Source of the DNA: Asterias rubens
Taxonomy: Eukaryota; Echinodermata; Asteroidea; Forcipulatida; Asteriidae
DNA length: 64,000 nt
NCBI RefSeq assembly: GCF_902459465.1
Contig: NW_022985733.1
Location: forward strand, 1-64,000
Direction: 5' to 3'
Made by a program: the position numbers and the translations under genes. Shown one piece after another: positions 45,686-57,969 of the stretch. Under the pieces are notes generated by a model that worked only from the letters and a program-made list of their open reading frames with translations, was not told the origin of the DNA and searched no databases. Positions within the stretch are counted from its first letter, which is position 1. Each line of letters opens with the position of its first letter.

Positions 45686-47411
45686 GAGGGACTCATTCAT
45701 TTTTACATAAAAATGAGCTTCTTAGTTCTAGTCAACGCCTTTCAGGCAACTATAAACGAACGATTTACCATAGTTCATTAAATCCGAGGGTCCAATTTCA
45801 TAAAGCCCTTAGTCCCCCCCCCCAATAAGCACAAAATCTTGCTAAGCGCAGAAAAGCCTGCTTAGCAGAAACAGGTTACAAACCAACACTCCATGAAGGT
45901 TATACTGGTTTTTCACTGGTGTTCCACTCATTTTTTGCTCATCAAAGAAATTTACAGAGCATTAGCAACATTTTCTACTTATGTTTGCCACTCTACAAAT
46001 CGGGTTTTATACTCAACTTACTGTTACCATGGAGCAATTATCTGATACTCGTCCGGATACATAAATTACTTCCCTCATCCTCCAAATTCAGCACTTTTAC
46101 ACTAATTTGCTGACAAATCGAGTCCAGCATGCAACAAACTATGTTTAGGGCCTATGACCCCCCGGTGTGCAGAACGTATCTACTACTGAACAGTTTGTTT
46201 TCACAGCAAGTTTGTTTCCGGCATTCAACCACTGTCAACGGGAACCGGCCCTAAGGTGGAATTATTGACAACACATAATACAATTGCAGAAGGGGGAACT
46301 TTGAGTAGGCCTAAATCTGTTTAAGGTCACTCACTTTCCTATTAAGACAGTAATTACAAGAAGAGGGAATTAGTACAAAAGTGGCGATGAGTGCAAGCTG
46401 ACGTTCTCAGGTCGCCGTAGGTAACCCATAAATGAAATGAAGCCCAAGATGACACGATTCATAACAAAATACTCAAGTGATTTTTTTCCCCTAAAGATAG
46501 TCATAGTGTAAGATGTTTCTCTTAATCAACTGTGCCATTCATCTTTTCAAACGAAAAAGTAAACACACTCTGTAAAATTGGGCTTACGATTATGCTAATT
46601 TGGATTGAGTGGACACAATCCATCTCCCCCAGTAAAATCAGCCGCGGGCCCCGTGTCACCCGCTCCTCCACTTAACCACTGTGTCACCGAGTCACGGGGC
46701 TCCTTCACCAAATGAACAGATGGTATTGGGAGATAGCTGAAGTGGGGCAACGACGAGAGAGCAGGAATATATGCATCATAATGTTGCCATGGCAATGTGG
46801 GATGTATAAAGCACGAGGTTTGGATGACCCAAATAAAAAAAAAAGTGAGATCAAATATCAGATGGCATAGATTAGATACAAAGAGAGCCCCTGGAAGAGC
46901 AAATCTTATTCATTCACAACTTTATCAGATGAATTGAAAGGGTAGCCTGAGATGTTTGAGTGTAAAGAAGAACATGATAAGACACAATTGGATTCATTGG
47001 ACACTGTGGCATCAAATTGTGTAATATTTTGGTTTCCGAAGAATGCAGATTGGCTTACAAAGAAACAACTTGGTGAACACTTCTTGGAATGTGTCGATAT
47101 TCTTTCGAAAACAATCTATTTAAAAAGGCGTGTATAATATTCAATCACAGTTGAAACGAAATTATGACGAACTAAAAATATCTTGACGTATATTATTTCG
47201 AAAACGGTGCATTTTAAAGTCACAATTCAGATCCAACCAGTTGAAATTAAATGACGACAAACGAGAAGGTCATTCGATCTTTTTAAAAAGACAAAGTGGA
47301 AACTAAGAGTAAATATAAATCTAACTTTGTAAAAGAAGGCTATCCATTGCATGGCATTGTGATTTCCAATACTCGTTATTTAATTGATTGTCGGTCTGAC
47401 TTGAGTTGTCA

Positions 47412-47592
47412 GGGCCCGATTTCATAATAAGCAACAAAACATGCTAAGCACAGAAAAATATTGCTTAGCAGAAACCAGCCAAAATTCCATAACAATTACA
47501 CAGTTTTGACTGGTGCCCTATCTCATTTTTTGCTTAGCATAGACATTTCCAAAGCAGTACCTTTTGCTTAAAAGCTTCAAGAAATTGGGCCC
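47412..47592. mobile_element. GGGCCCAATTTCAT-type element
   Basis: The ends GGGCCCGATTTCATAATAAG and GCTTCAAGAAATTGGGCCC are inverted. The inside has ATGCTAAGCACAGAAAAATA and TTGCTTAGCA strings. A truncated relative lies at 45788-45950. Confidence 0.78.
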
Positions 47593-48707
47593 GGACAGAA
47601 GACAAAACGCTTAGAAGTTATTTACGAACTTTTTTAAAGAAGGCCTTAAAGAAGACTTATAACCAATTATGTTGAATAGCCTCATAGTTGAACTCCTTGG
47701 TACGTTGTAGAAGTAAAACAATTAATATTTCCTTCCTGCGAAAGGAATACTTAAATTCAAATGGCTTAAAGCTTGACGTCAAAGAATAAATAACAAACAT
47801 GAAATCTTTCAGTAATGCGATTAAAACTTAATAAATTTTGAATTTCAATTCCACCCCACTGTGGGGATTACAGATCTACACAAGTTAGAATGTCATACAC
47901 TGGCGTACTATACACACGTTCTGCAAATTTAATGTCCCCTCCAAAATGATTAAAAGCAAATAAAACAGAAAAGGTAAATACCCGATTCCAGGTTAGAGAC
48001 ACTGTGAGGAATAAAAAACCAACAGCAATAACATGTAGATAACGTACTCGGTGTAGAATAGTTTGTACAACTTAGTAAATATTGGCGGGAAGGCTTTGAC
48101 AATCTCATTGCGATTGGTAATTATAATACAGCTCCGTATTTTTGTTGACACAATGTTTGATCCGCATTTTTTGTAGGTGGAGAAGGTTGCAAACGCAGCG
48201 ACATAAACAAGTGGTTTACATTAATGAACATTTTAACTGCGATTTATAATCAAACACTAATTTTAATTTAGAGGACAACAACTCTCGGATGTTTATTATA
48301 GGGAAGATAAGGTAAGGTATCCATAAGGTTATCCATAACCTTTACACAGTAGGCTCTTTCAGGTTTCAGCAATCAGGTTTAGAAGTCACGGTCACACTCC
48401 TCATCTTCACTATTATAGCCCACCCCCCTCTCTACTTGAACCTCAGTTTTAATAAGGAGTGTTAAAGAGTGAAAACAAAGGTTAGTTTGTCTTGACCACC
48501 CACACATTAGTTACACTTTCTGTGAATCAAGGATCTGACCATCTTGCTTGTCACGAAACGGTCTGTCAGTCATTCTTGGAAATGGAATGACCATCGCATA
48601 ACAACAGAACAAAATAACCTTCGCATTTCTTGGAATTTAGAAGTTTCTATGAACAATGGCGTCTCACTCACCGATCCTTGCCCATTGCTCTCAGTGGTGA
48701 GAACAAT

Positions 48708-48840
48708 AGACCTTTTCGCAAATACTGGGGCGCGCGCGTAAAGCTTGGAATTAGGTGCATTGTGGTCTAGCTGGTATCCAAATTTGATTCATATCTATCC
48801 CACAATGCACCTCATTCAACAGTCTAGAGTAGGACGCCCG
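48708..48840. mobile_element. Palindromic MITE, copy 1 (right end lost)
   Basis: It starts TAGACCTTTTCGCAAATACT and contains inverted inner arms (AGGTGCATTGTGG and CCACAATGCACCT). The right terminal repeat found in copy 2 is missing or too diverged to see. Confidence 0.7.
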
Positions 48841-49521
48841 CTATCGTCCCAAAAGTCTCCCATCAAAAGTCACTTGATTTTGATCCGCCATTTTGTCCGC
48901 CATTTTGAATCATTTGTATGAAAGCAAACACATATTTAACACTGTTTTGAGGTATACACTCGACCCAAAATACATTTCAGTCTACCTGTAAAAGAAAAGC
49001 TTTGGAAACAACGGAATTTAACCTACGATTCTGACTCATGGAAAGTTGATAAAATGGCAAAATGTCAACCAACAACAAAACTGCGGTTCCTGTTGTTCGT
49101 GTTCGATGTACGGCATCACGGCACTTCAAGAGATTAACAATAATTCTCGAATCTCATACGGATTATCCCCACTCTACGTATTTTGTCATTAAAATAATAT
49201 AGGATTCTGACGACAATTTAATCCACCATATTAACAGGATTAATATTTCTGAATGACTTTTTTAGTTTAATATTCATACACCGGCACTTTTAATGATTTA
49301 TTTATCACGCATTAAAATAAAATAAGTAGTTAGTGGCCTGACGTTTCGACCATAATAGTACAGTCAGAGTCTCGAAAACTAAACTCATTAAAGCATTAAA
49401 ATCAACAAAGCCACATACTATGTAGGTACGTAAAATGTCAAATACCCATCCTGTGTGATACACACTTCAGTTTATTGGTGAAATAAAACAGATTAATTTG
49501 AAACGTAGTGATTGCTGCGCA

Positions 49522-49660
49522 TAGACCTTATCGCAAATTATGCTTGGAATGAGGTGCATGCTGGTCTAGCTAGCGATCAAATTAGATCCCTATCTAGACC
49601 AGCATGCACCTCATTCAACAGTTAGGGCTTGCGCAGTGGGTATTTGCGAAAAGGTACATG
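49522..49660. mobile_element. Palindromic MITE, copy 2 (upstream of the GPCR)
   Basis: Outer ends TAGACCTTATCGCAAATTA and GTATTTGCGAAAAGGTA are inverted. Inner arms GAATGAGGTGCATGCTGGTC and their complement are perfect over about 23 bp around a 28-base spacer. It lies about 850 bp before the GPCR start codon. Confidence 0.8.
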
Positions 49661-50482
49661 CACTGATTAAAGGTGGTTATAGCGACGCCAACGTTCTAAG
49701 GGTTATCGACATACAGTTTCAGTTACCGTCACAATTCGCCAATGATATCGCTTGACCGGTATCTCGCTGAATTACCATTACACACGGTGGACATGCGAGC
49801 ATGCGTACGCAGCGGAACTGCTTCCGACAGTGCATCTTATAAACCTCTCGCCGCAGTACCATTATGATAACCACGAGTTGAGCCCTGCATTTTGCCAACT
49901 ATCACTTAACGGGAAAATAGCAAGGTATGATGGTGGATTCCCCAAGTTAATTGAGTTGGATCTACGGTTATAATTAAGCTGTGCAAGGAGAATTCAAACG
50001 TAGCTCCGTATATCGTGTCGTCTAGCGTGCAGGTCAGAGAAGAGGCGAGAAGACGTTCTGACTTCGGATGAAAATAATCTCTGGTGTCCTGGTTTACACT
50101 CGCTTGCCGTTTCTCCCGGGTCGATATTTTGCCCGCTCACATCTTTAGGTCAACGTGACGTTTAGTGCCAACACCAAGTGATCTTGCAAGACGATGGAGT
50201 TATGAATAAAACTTGATTGAAATGCTGTTTGATGGTAAATACTTGCTGAAATGATACTATAAGGTTGCATAGAACAAGACTTGATAAGAACATTTTAATT
50301 GAAAATTTTATAATAATCACCGGATTGTAATTTGTATTGCAAACCTTCAAAAGACGTGGAAGTACACCCTGTGGTCTCATATTGTTTTAAGTGAGCAGCT
50401 AACAACAACGACCGGTAGGCCTAATATATATATAACAATTGAAATTTTTGGAAAACCTTCACAATAAAATGACTTCACTTAG

Positions 50483-50981
50483 ATGTTGTTAACACCAACT
50501 TGGTTAACACGGAACATCAAAATGGAATTTACCGCATCTTACAGAACTGAAGTTTCAGCAACATCGTCACCTGAGCAAAGCACGGGTTATTACGTCTGGT
50601 GGGCCGTGCACATAGTCTTCATGGCGACTATCCTGTGTCTCGGACTTCTCGGAAACACCAGTCTCTGCTGGATCATCCTTACCGACCAAAAGCTCCGATC
50701 GGTACCCAATGAGTTGGTGCTGAACCTGGCGGTGTGTGGGTTGTTCACGGTGATTCTGAACGGACCTCTGATTATTCTAACACTATCTGGAGATACCTAC
50801 CAGGACTGGCCGTACGGGGAGGCGCTTTGCCAGTTCAACGGGTTCACTACGTCAGTCTACGGGCTGGCTTCGGTACTTACTCTTGCCTTGATATCCGTCA
50901 ATCGATATCAAATGATACGGAGGTCAACGAGTCAGTTTGCGTCCTGGTTCACCCGCTCAATGGGTAGATTTCTCATCGCTG
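50483..50981 (+). CDS. Rhodopsin-class GPCR, first coding exon (partial gene)
   Basis: Codes for the N-terminus through intracellular loop 2 of a seven-helix receptor, then splices at GCTG|gtaagt. Two starts are possible: ATG 50483 or, in better context (CAAAATGG), ATG 50522. Visible: TM1 with GN (LLGNTSLCWI), TM2 (NELVLNLAVCGLF), a loop Trp in DWPYG, the disulfide Cys of TM3 (ALCQF), TM3, and NRY in place of DRY (LALISVNRYQMI). The usual TM2 Asp (position 2.50) is Gly here. NRY with this TM3 style is seen in the Tre1/moody and melatonin-receptor-like groups; opsin relatives cannot be excluded without TM7. No exon with TM4-TM7 was found up to 64000, so the gene is incomplete in this window or a broken copy. 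Ligand unknown. Confidence 0.85.
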
Positions 50982-51099
50982 GTAAGTTATTGACCTTGAA
51001 AAATTGTTACTGAATTGGAAAAAAGGTTCACAAACTCAACTCATGTACAATCTATGTAACATAATCAAACATTAATATTAGTTTTACACATAGGCCTAT

Positions 51100-51220
51100 A
51101 CACCGAGAACTATACCCAGTACTTGCCGAGCTCTGTGAAAACAAATACTCGGTGGGATTCGAACCCACGACCTTTGCAATTCTAGAGCAGTGTCTTACCA
51201 ACCACCGAGAGGCAGTTCAA
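51100..51220 (-). mobile_element. tRNA-derived SINE (minus strand)
   Basis: The minus strand has GGTTGGTAAGACACTGCTCT, GAATTGCAAAGGTCGTGGG and the intact B box GGGTTCGAATCCC, followed by the CGAGTATTTGTTTTCACAGA tail shared with the 43.0-kb copy. It begins 120 bp after the GPCR donor. Confidence 0.8.
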
Positions 51221-51986
51221 GAAAATTGGTAAATTTGATAGACTGGCACCTTAATGATGAGGTTACCAGCACTTTGAGTCTCATATCATCTAGGGAACTC
51301 GACTTGTACCACACACCATCACACGAATACACCAAATCCTTATTCCTATAGTTAGAGGATCGTTCCTATAAGGGTTTGTACGGAGCTCTGGAAGTGCCAT
51401 CCAAATTGTTTATAACCTGAGATAACAATACTGCAGGATGATGACATAAACGTAAGGTGACGATATCGATGTTTTATCTCGAAATGGCGATATCTTGAAA
51501 ACTAGAGCGCCGTCTTCAAGAAATACATTATCTCGGGATGTCGACATTTTACATTCATGATGTCGACATCATTAGATAAAATTTATCAGGAAGACGACAT
51601 CTTTATATTGCAGGATATCGTCAAGTCTTTGATATGACGAGCAACATGTAATCACAACACGACTTGTGCCTCACAGGTCATCAATCTCCCGAACCTCTCT
51701 CTGCCCGGTAAACAATTTCATGCTCCACTCACTTTCCTCTGTCTTCGATCCTGTCTTATGTGTCCTCCTCTTATCTCAATCTTCTTCTCTCTCTCTAAAA
51801 AAAAAAAGGTCGTTGTCAGTGTCTCCATTTCCCACTCTTTCCTCTTCAGCCTCTTGATGCATATTGTTGTGATAATCCAGTTGACAGATTAAACAGCATA
51901 ATGAAAGGCACTAGAAACAAAAATGTAAATGTCGAAGACCAGTATGTTCATTCGGTTTATCCCAAATTGTTTCCTCAATATTTCTA

Positions 51987-52240
51987 GTCATCGAAGTTGC
52001 ATATATAAGAATAACGAACGAAAACACCCTGGTTGCACAATAATGTGTGTGCTTTCAGCAGATGCCTAAACAAGGTTACAATCAAGCCTGAAGTATTTTA
52101 AAACTATTTTAAAACTAAGCCACTTCTAAGCCGTTTCTCACAATATTATTTTATACTATCAAAAGCTCTCCATTGCTCGTTGCCAAGTAAACTTGAGTGC
52201 CAACAATTATTTTGACACCAGTAGTGTCTAGTGCCTTGAA
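51987..52240. mobile_element. TTAA-family MITE, 5'-truncated copy
   Basis: It matches the right two thirds of the 6.2-kb element (AACACCCTGGTTGCACAA, GCCGTTTCTCACAATATTA, GTAGTGTCTAGTGCCTTGAA). The flanking TTAA is mutated. A further end fragment (AGTGTCCACAGTGCCTTTAA) is at about 52408-52430. Confidence 0.75.
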
Positions 52241-52639
52241 ATCTCTCATTCAATTTGGTGTTTCAGCAGAATTGTAAAATCTCAGATAAAAATATTCAAT
52301 TCCAGGAGGGTTTTCTGTGATAGGAAATATAAATTGGGTGTAATGATCCATGGCAGTCTCGTCTTAAATTGACAACACGGTTTTTATGGACGTTCCGTCT
52401 ATGTCGATAGTGTCCACAGTGCCTTTAAAAAGCACATTGTGAAACTTCAATAAAGAGCAGAAAACTGCCTTCTTCTAAAATAAAGGACGAGTCTTATCTG
52501 TCAACATGTTGACTTCCCATGTACTTTGGATGGCATTTTCTGCGTACCTGGAAACCGAATAGGGTTATAGGATGTATGAGGGATGATGTGAAGGTGAAAG
52601 ATCGTCAGACGGAAACATAATCAGCTTCTGGTGAAGCTG

Positions 52640-52810
52640 TAGGGCTTTTACGTTTGTCACAAGAAGAAAAGGTTTTTCTCCTTATTCTATTTTATATCCT
52701 GCAAGGCTTTTACGTTACTTTGTCAGACGAAGAAAAGGTTTTTCTCCTTATTCTATTTTATATCCTGCAAGGCTTTTACGTTTTTCAGACGAAGACAAGG
52801 GTTTTCCCTG
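52640..52810. repeat. Tandem repeat, about 75-bp unit, three copies
   Basis: Units contain GCTTTTACGTT, GAAGAAAAGGTTTTTCTCCT and TTATTCTATTTTATATCCTG. The third is diverged. Confidence 0.88.
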
Positions 52811-53324
52811 TCCTATCTTATACTTTATAATGTAACATAGTGTAGATATTTTATATGTAACATAACATGTTGATATATTTTTCTCGGCATGGAAGTTGTA
52901 CTTAAAATGCCGTATTACACGATAACTTTTAAGTATTGTTACAACAAGTAAACAAGGTGACGTTTTGTTTTTTGTGGGTCTCAGGTGTAGAACATTTCGC
53001 AAATCAATGTTTTACTTTTTATTTTAGATCTGTGGTTTTATTTCTTATTCATGGTTACATCTAATAGTGATAACGTTTGTCAAAGTTTGTAATTTTAATT
53101 CCTGATCGGACATTGTTTCGACTGAATAAGAAGGATGTAATCAACGAGATTCCCTCCCTTTGGGGTTGACGTGACGTGTTTTCGAGCAAGACTTTCTTGT
53201 ATGAGTACTTACATCAGGGTCGCGAACAATTCTTTAAGACGCTGTTTACGGATACGGAGTACATTTCTTTCTATTTTTGATTACTGCCAAATTCAACAGC
53301 ACAATTAACGCAAATTCTAGGATT

Positions 53325-53575
53325 AGATGTGGAAGGCAAAACCCTAATGGGGGAAACCCACGCAATCATAGGGACTTCAAGCCCAATCCACATGCAAGGC
53401 GACGGTCTGAGGTGGGGTTCGAACCGGGGTTGACATAGGTGAAAGACTGGGACAGAAACTGTTGAGCCAACAGGGTCCGGTCTGACGTAAGATTCGAACT
53501 AGGATCTACGAGGTAAAAGGCAGGGAAAGAAACCACTGAGTAAACCTGATCCCCTATATACAGGACTGTAATGTA
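53325..53575 (-). mobile_element. tRNA-like SINE, second family, copy 2
   Basis: The minus strand holds CCCGGTTCGAACCCC and a second degenerate B box (TAGTTCGAATCTTAC), suggesting two tRNA-like modules in tandem. Flanks match the 30.3-30.5-kb copy. Confidence 0.65.
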
Positions 53576-54159
53576 TAACATATCAAAAGGCCTACTGCGT
53601 ATTAATTTTTCTCTCAGAAAATTTTGTCGCAGGAGTAGATTAAGTTCCCGCCATTTTGTGGCCGTGAATGCGAGCAGACGAGAGTGTTATTCTGGGGTTC
53701 CGGTTAGGTTTACCTTGTAATCCTGTAATTCGGTAACAGCAAAGGATATCCACAGTGTGTCCTTTCCAAGAAATCTAGATTCAGAATTATTCAAGCAGAT
53801 GTTTTATTGTACTTTTTGGGGGGTTTGTTTTGTTAGTCTCCGTTGATTCAACATACCACTCAGGGAAATAACAGAAATTCCCCACTGCAATTAACTACAG
53901 ACATTTATCATGATTGTTGCCTCCATCTTGGTCATGTTCCTTAGATCGAATAGCATTAATGGATGCTAATAATCATTTTGCAAATGGGAACCAGACTATT
54001 TTGTTCTTCCAGCCTCGTTTTAGTAACATTGATATCAATGGGAGAAATTAAAGATGGTTGCACGTGATGAAGGTCTATACCATGGGCCCAATTTCATACT
54101 GCTGCCTACGCACAAAAAGTGCTAAACATTAATTTTTTACCATTCGTTTCTCACTCAAG

Positions 54160-54372
54160 ATCAAAAGACTTCAGACCTGAAGCCTTTTATTATGCGTCTG
54201 AAAACACACAAATTTGTGCAACAAGGGTGTTTTTTCATTCATGATTCCCTTGCAACTTCGATGACCAATTGAGTCAAAGTTTCACAGATTTATTATTTTA
54301 TACATAATTTTTTTATGTTGGGATACACCAAGTGTGAATACTGGTCTGTGTGAATTACGTACAGTGCCTTTA
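54160..54372. mobile_element. TTAA-family MITE, truncated copy
   Basis: Keeps one half of the element: AACAAGGGTGTTTTTTCATT, CAACTTCGATGACCAATTGA, GGGATACACCAAGTGTGAAT and the terminal CAGTGCC|TTTAA. Confidence 0.75.
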
Positions 54373-55085
54373 ATGGGTAAACAGAATTGCGGTTTGGCCA
54401 GACAGGAGAGAATGTTCTCAATGCAACGTGTGATCGAATTTTTAATGATGACCGTTGGGCATTTGCTATACTTGATTCAAAGTTTCCTAATTATTTGACA
54501 ACTGCCAGTGATTATCGACTCGTACTGTCTGAACTGCTAGATTTTCCCACGAAAAACACCAATATAAATAACAAATAAGTCCAAGGCAGTTGCATATAGT
54601 TGGCATTTAATAAACAAAATGGCCTGCAGGATAATTAAATGACCCATGGAAAAATCTTAATGCGTTTTGTACTACAACGTAGTCTGCAGAATAATTGTCA
54701 GTCGTCAACAACAATCTTGGTCGTAAGAGGAGTTTCTAAAAATATGCCACCCGCCTAATTTGAAATTCATTAATGCAGCATTGTTTGATGATCACTAGCT
54801 ATAAGCGAGGAATGAAGAAACAGGTTTTTAAGATGTGAGATTATGAGCTCAAATTTCAATATCAAACAGCTATCCTGTACAGGAGCTCCACGATTTTTGC
54901 AAACCAAATCTGACGGGAATGTTACCGAAGGCAATGTTGGATCGACCGGTCTCGAGTTATTGCGGCCACGGGAAGATTTAGCCCAAGCACCGTATAATAG
55001 GTCAGTAATTCAATGGGAGGTTTCTTTATAAAACTACTGGCAAGACACGACACAGTGGTACAGACAGCTTGCTGTCTCCACCTAA

Positions 55086-55510
55086 AAGCCAGTCACACGA
55101 GAGCAATTTAGCAAGGGTCCCTAGTTAAATTGTATCATGGTTTTAAAATTTGACAATTTTTCCTGACAGCTATTTAGCTAGGGTCCCTAGCTAAATTGTG
55201 GCATGGTTGTAAGATTTTACAAAGTATATCTTCGTGTAAAAGGACAACAGATGTTATACTGGCCACCCTCGTTCTAAAGTCCATTTACACAAGAGCAATT
55301 TAGCAAGGGTCCCTTGCTAAACTGTAAATATGGTTGTAAAATTAATTTTACGAAATGTATTCTCGTGTGAAAGGACAACAAATGTTCTACTGTCCCGCAT
55401 CCCTTGTCAAATCTTGTCAAACAAACCCTTGCTAAATTGTAGCATGGTTGTAACATTCTACAAAATGTATACCCTCGTGTGAAAGGGCAACAATCTGTGT
55501 ATTATCCAGG
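55086..55510. repeat. Imperfect tandem repeat, about 110-bp unit, three to four copies
   Basis: Each unit has AGCAATTTAGCAAGGGTCCC-like and TAAATTGTAGCATGGTTGTA-like strings, then TCTCGTGTGAAAGGACAACA. Copies differ at many positions, so the array is old. Confidence 0.8.
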
Positions 55511-57777
55511 GACCATTGTCAAATTCTGTCAAAGATTTTCAGTGTTTACCTGCTGAGAATGGAGGTCCCAGTTGTGCATTAGTCAACTGACATCATGTTG
55601 GAGCCTCTGTCAACAACTCTTGCAATAATACATTTTTTTTATTAAAGTTCTGCATTTCTGATCCAATAAATCTGATGGTACTCACGGAATGAATTATAAC
55701 ACTTGTACTTGAAAGAGACAGTGTTTATTAACAGTAAAGCCTTGGTTGATGTGCATTATGAACGGTGTTTGTTATTTACATGACTATATGGAAATATAAC
55801 AAACTTGAACCTATTTCCTTTAACTAGCTTTTATGTCTTAAAAGAATAAAAAGGTGTACACTTAGGAATATGCCCTGTATAGATTTTGCCTGTTTATTGT
55901 TAATTCCATTTTTTTTAATTCTGTAAAAACTTTGTAAATTTGAATGTTGTCAACCTTTTGGTTGTTTTTTATTCAGATTAAAATAAACCATTAATAATAA
56001 TAATATATGCATATTAAATTGAAGTCAACATTTTAGTAAAATTTTCTGTGGAAAGGACAGATAACATCCATACGATATTTATGAACCTAGAAGCATTTTG
56101 ACAAGTTGGTGACCGAACGGATGTATAAGAAGTAAAGATTCTTTGCTTTCTCTATAAAAAATTATAAGAAAGATGAATGAGCAAACAATAACTGCAAACC
56201 CCCACTTTAATGAACCACCACTTTAAATCACACTTTATGTCCACATGACAAGACCAGTCTTTCACCCATGCGTGTAAAGACTACATCTTGAAGCATCTCA
56301 TCTTGCTATCTATATCCAATTAACCTAGCTTGAGTCTAGTGATATTCTCCCCCTACCCAAAGATGACGAGTCGAGTGAGCTTCTTGTATGAAAGGTAACA
56401 AGCTTTGATATCAAAGCACTGCATCAACAACCAAGCTGTTTATTAAGTTATTTGTCAGTCTTTCCGAAACGGTAACCTGCCTGTCAACATCAACAGCGCC
56501 CCAGGCCATGGTCTAAACTTATACATTTCAAACATGATTATAGGACTGTACCTCGTATTTTGTCAGAGATGCACTGAACACCTAAAATTGCTATAATAAC
56601 ACAAACAGGGGGGAGATGTGGTGCTTGGTGTACACTGCTCAATCAACTTTTGAATCCAACACACTCTGCATTAGAAACATCGCAAGATTAGGCCCACTCT
56701 TCAAAACATGGTTTCTTTACATTGAATCCATGACTCACACGTGTTGAAAATGGGGTTGAATATGATCTTCTGTAGGACTGAGTTATTGGTATGTGAATGA
56801 GACTAAAATTGGTGATGTTGCTGGGGAGATGGAGAGGGCGATGGTCATTTTTGCATTTATATCTTTGTCCTTCGGTTGGTTAGCAGTTTGCTAAAAAATA
56901 CATTGCTCCAGCCAGTGATGATTAATATGGATAGAACGGTTCTCCTGTATATTTTCATTATGCTTGTGCAAAAATTGTTTGCCATTTTTTCCATCTTCTT
57001 TGTGATTTTTTTTTCTTGTTTTCCCTAGTATTTCTTTGTTTTCTTTGGTTGTTTGCCTGTAGTTGTGCTTGTCCCTTGTCTTTTGGTTTTGATGTGTGAA
57101 CAAGGGTCCCCTTTTAGTGGGCCTGTGTGCCTCTTTGGGGTATCCCTTTTGCACCAATGTCATTTTTTGGTGTATTAGTGCAATGAAAGTAATAAAATTA
57201 AAGCAATATAAAATAAAACACTGAGGGCGCACTTGGTATCCATATATGTTTTTATTGAAAACCATTAGAATGGATAAGAATGAAAACCCTTCCTAAATCC
57301 AATATTGTATACCTTTAACAGTCTATTATGTACTTCTAGTCAACAGCAAAAAGTACAAAACACCATCCACGTCAACCAAAACGTACATCCCAATTGCCAA
57401 TATGAAGATTGATGTATATTGATTACGCATTACGTTATGGGCAATGACCCAAGAGGACAAACTCTTGCAGCGGTACACCGACGCCAGTTACGTGCCGTGT
57501 ATTCATTACGATTGCTTCTCTCGCTGTTCTTTCCCGTACCCTCATTCAATATTCCAGGCGGTAACACGATGGCGTTTTTCTCGACAATATGATTTTCCTG
57601 CGAGGTGATCACCGTGAGAAATCCTATCTGACACTTGAATCCCAAATGGGTTAGAGAAATTGACCACACATGCGTTCCATGTTCACCCCACTGCATCCCA
57701 AACATAAGCAGCCGAGGTCAATATGGTATTCTGCAATTATAGATGCTAAGAACCTGAACTTTCGCTTAGCGTGAACT

Positions 57778-57969
57778 GGGCCCAATTTCATAAAGCTGTT
57801 TGGCAGAAAATACTGCTAGATAAATTTCTCTGCCAAACACAAAATGAGTGGGGCACAAGTCGCAACAGTGTAATCTTTTAAATGTTGGCTGGTAAACTGT
57901 TTTTGCTAAGCAAGATATTCATGTGCTTAGCAGGTGTTTTGTGCTTACGGGCTTAATGAAATTCGGCCT
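57778..57969. mobile_element. GGGCCCAATTTCAT-type element
   Basis: The ends GGGCCCAATTTCATAAAGCT and GGGCTTAATGAAATTCGGCC are inverted. The inside holds TTTTGCTAAGCAAGATATTC and GTGCTTAGCAGG. Confidence 0.8.

Larger units (their letters stand above)
44747..50482. other. Intergenic region between PSMD3 and the GPCR
   Basis: The first 600 bp should contain the PSMD3 promoter. Beyond it are a candidate short exon at 45.3 kb, two GGGCCCAATTTCAT-type elements (45788-45950 and 47412-47592), two palindromic MITEs (48.7 and 49.5 kb) and a piece of hairpin element (49333-49375). I see no other recognisable gene; 46.0-47.4 and 47.6-48.6 kb look featureless. Confidence 0.5.

Noticed and set aside
54387..54578. 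Plus-strand frame of 63 codons
   Set aside because: Follows directly on a truncated MITE, and no domain was recognised.
56891..57265. Minus-strand frame of 124 codons, Lys/Asn/Thr-rich
   Set aside because: Low-complexity sequence created by a T-rich plus strand; no conserved motif.
57430..57705. Minus-strand frame of 91 codons starting MFGMQWGEHG
   Set aside because: Composition is fairly protein-like, but I recognise no family, and no splice partners or promoter were seen. It could be a lone exon; a transcript or homologue search would decide.
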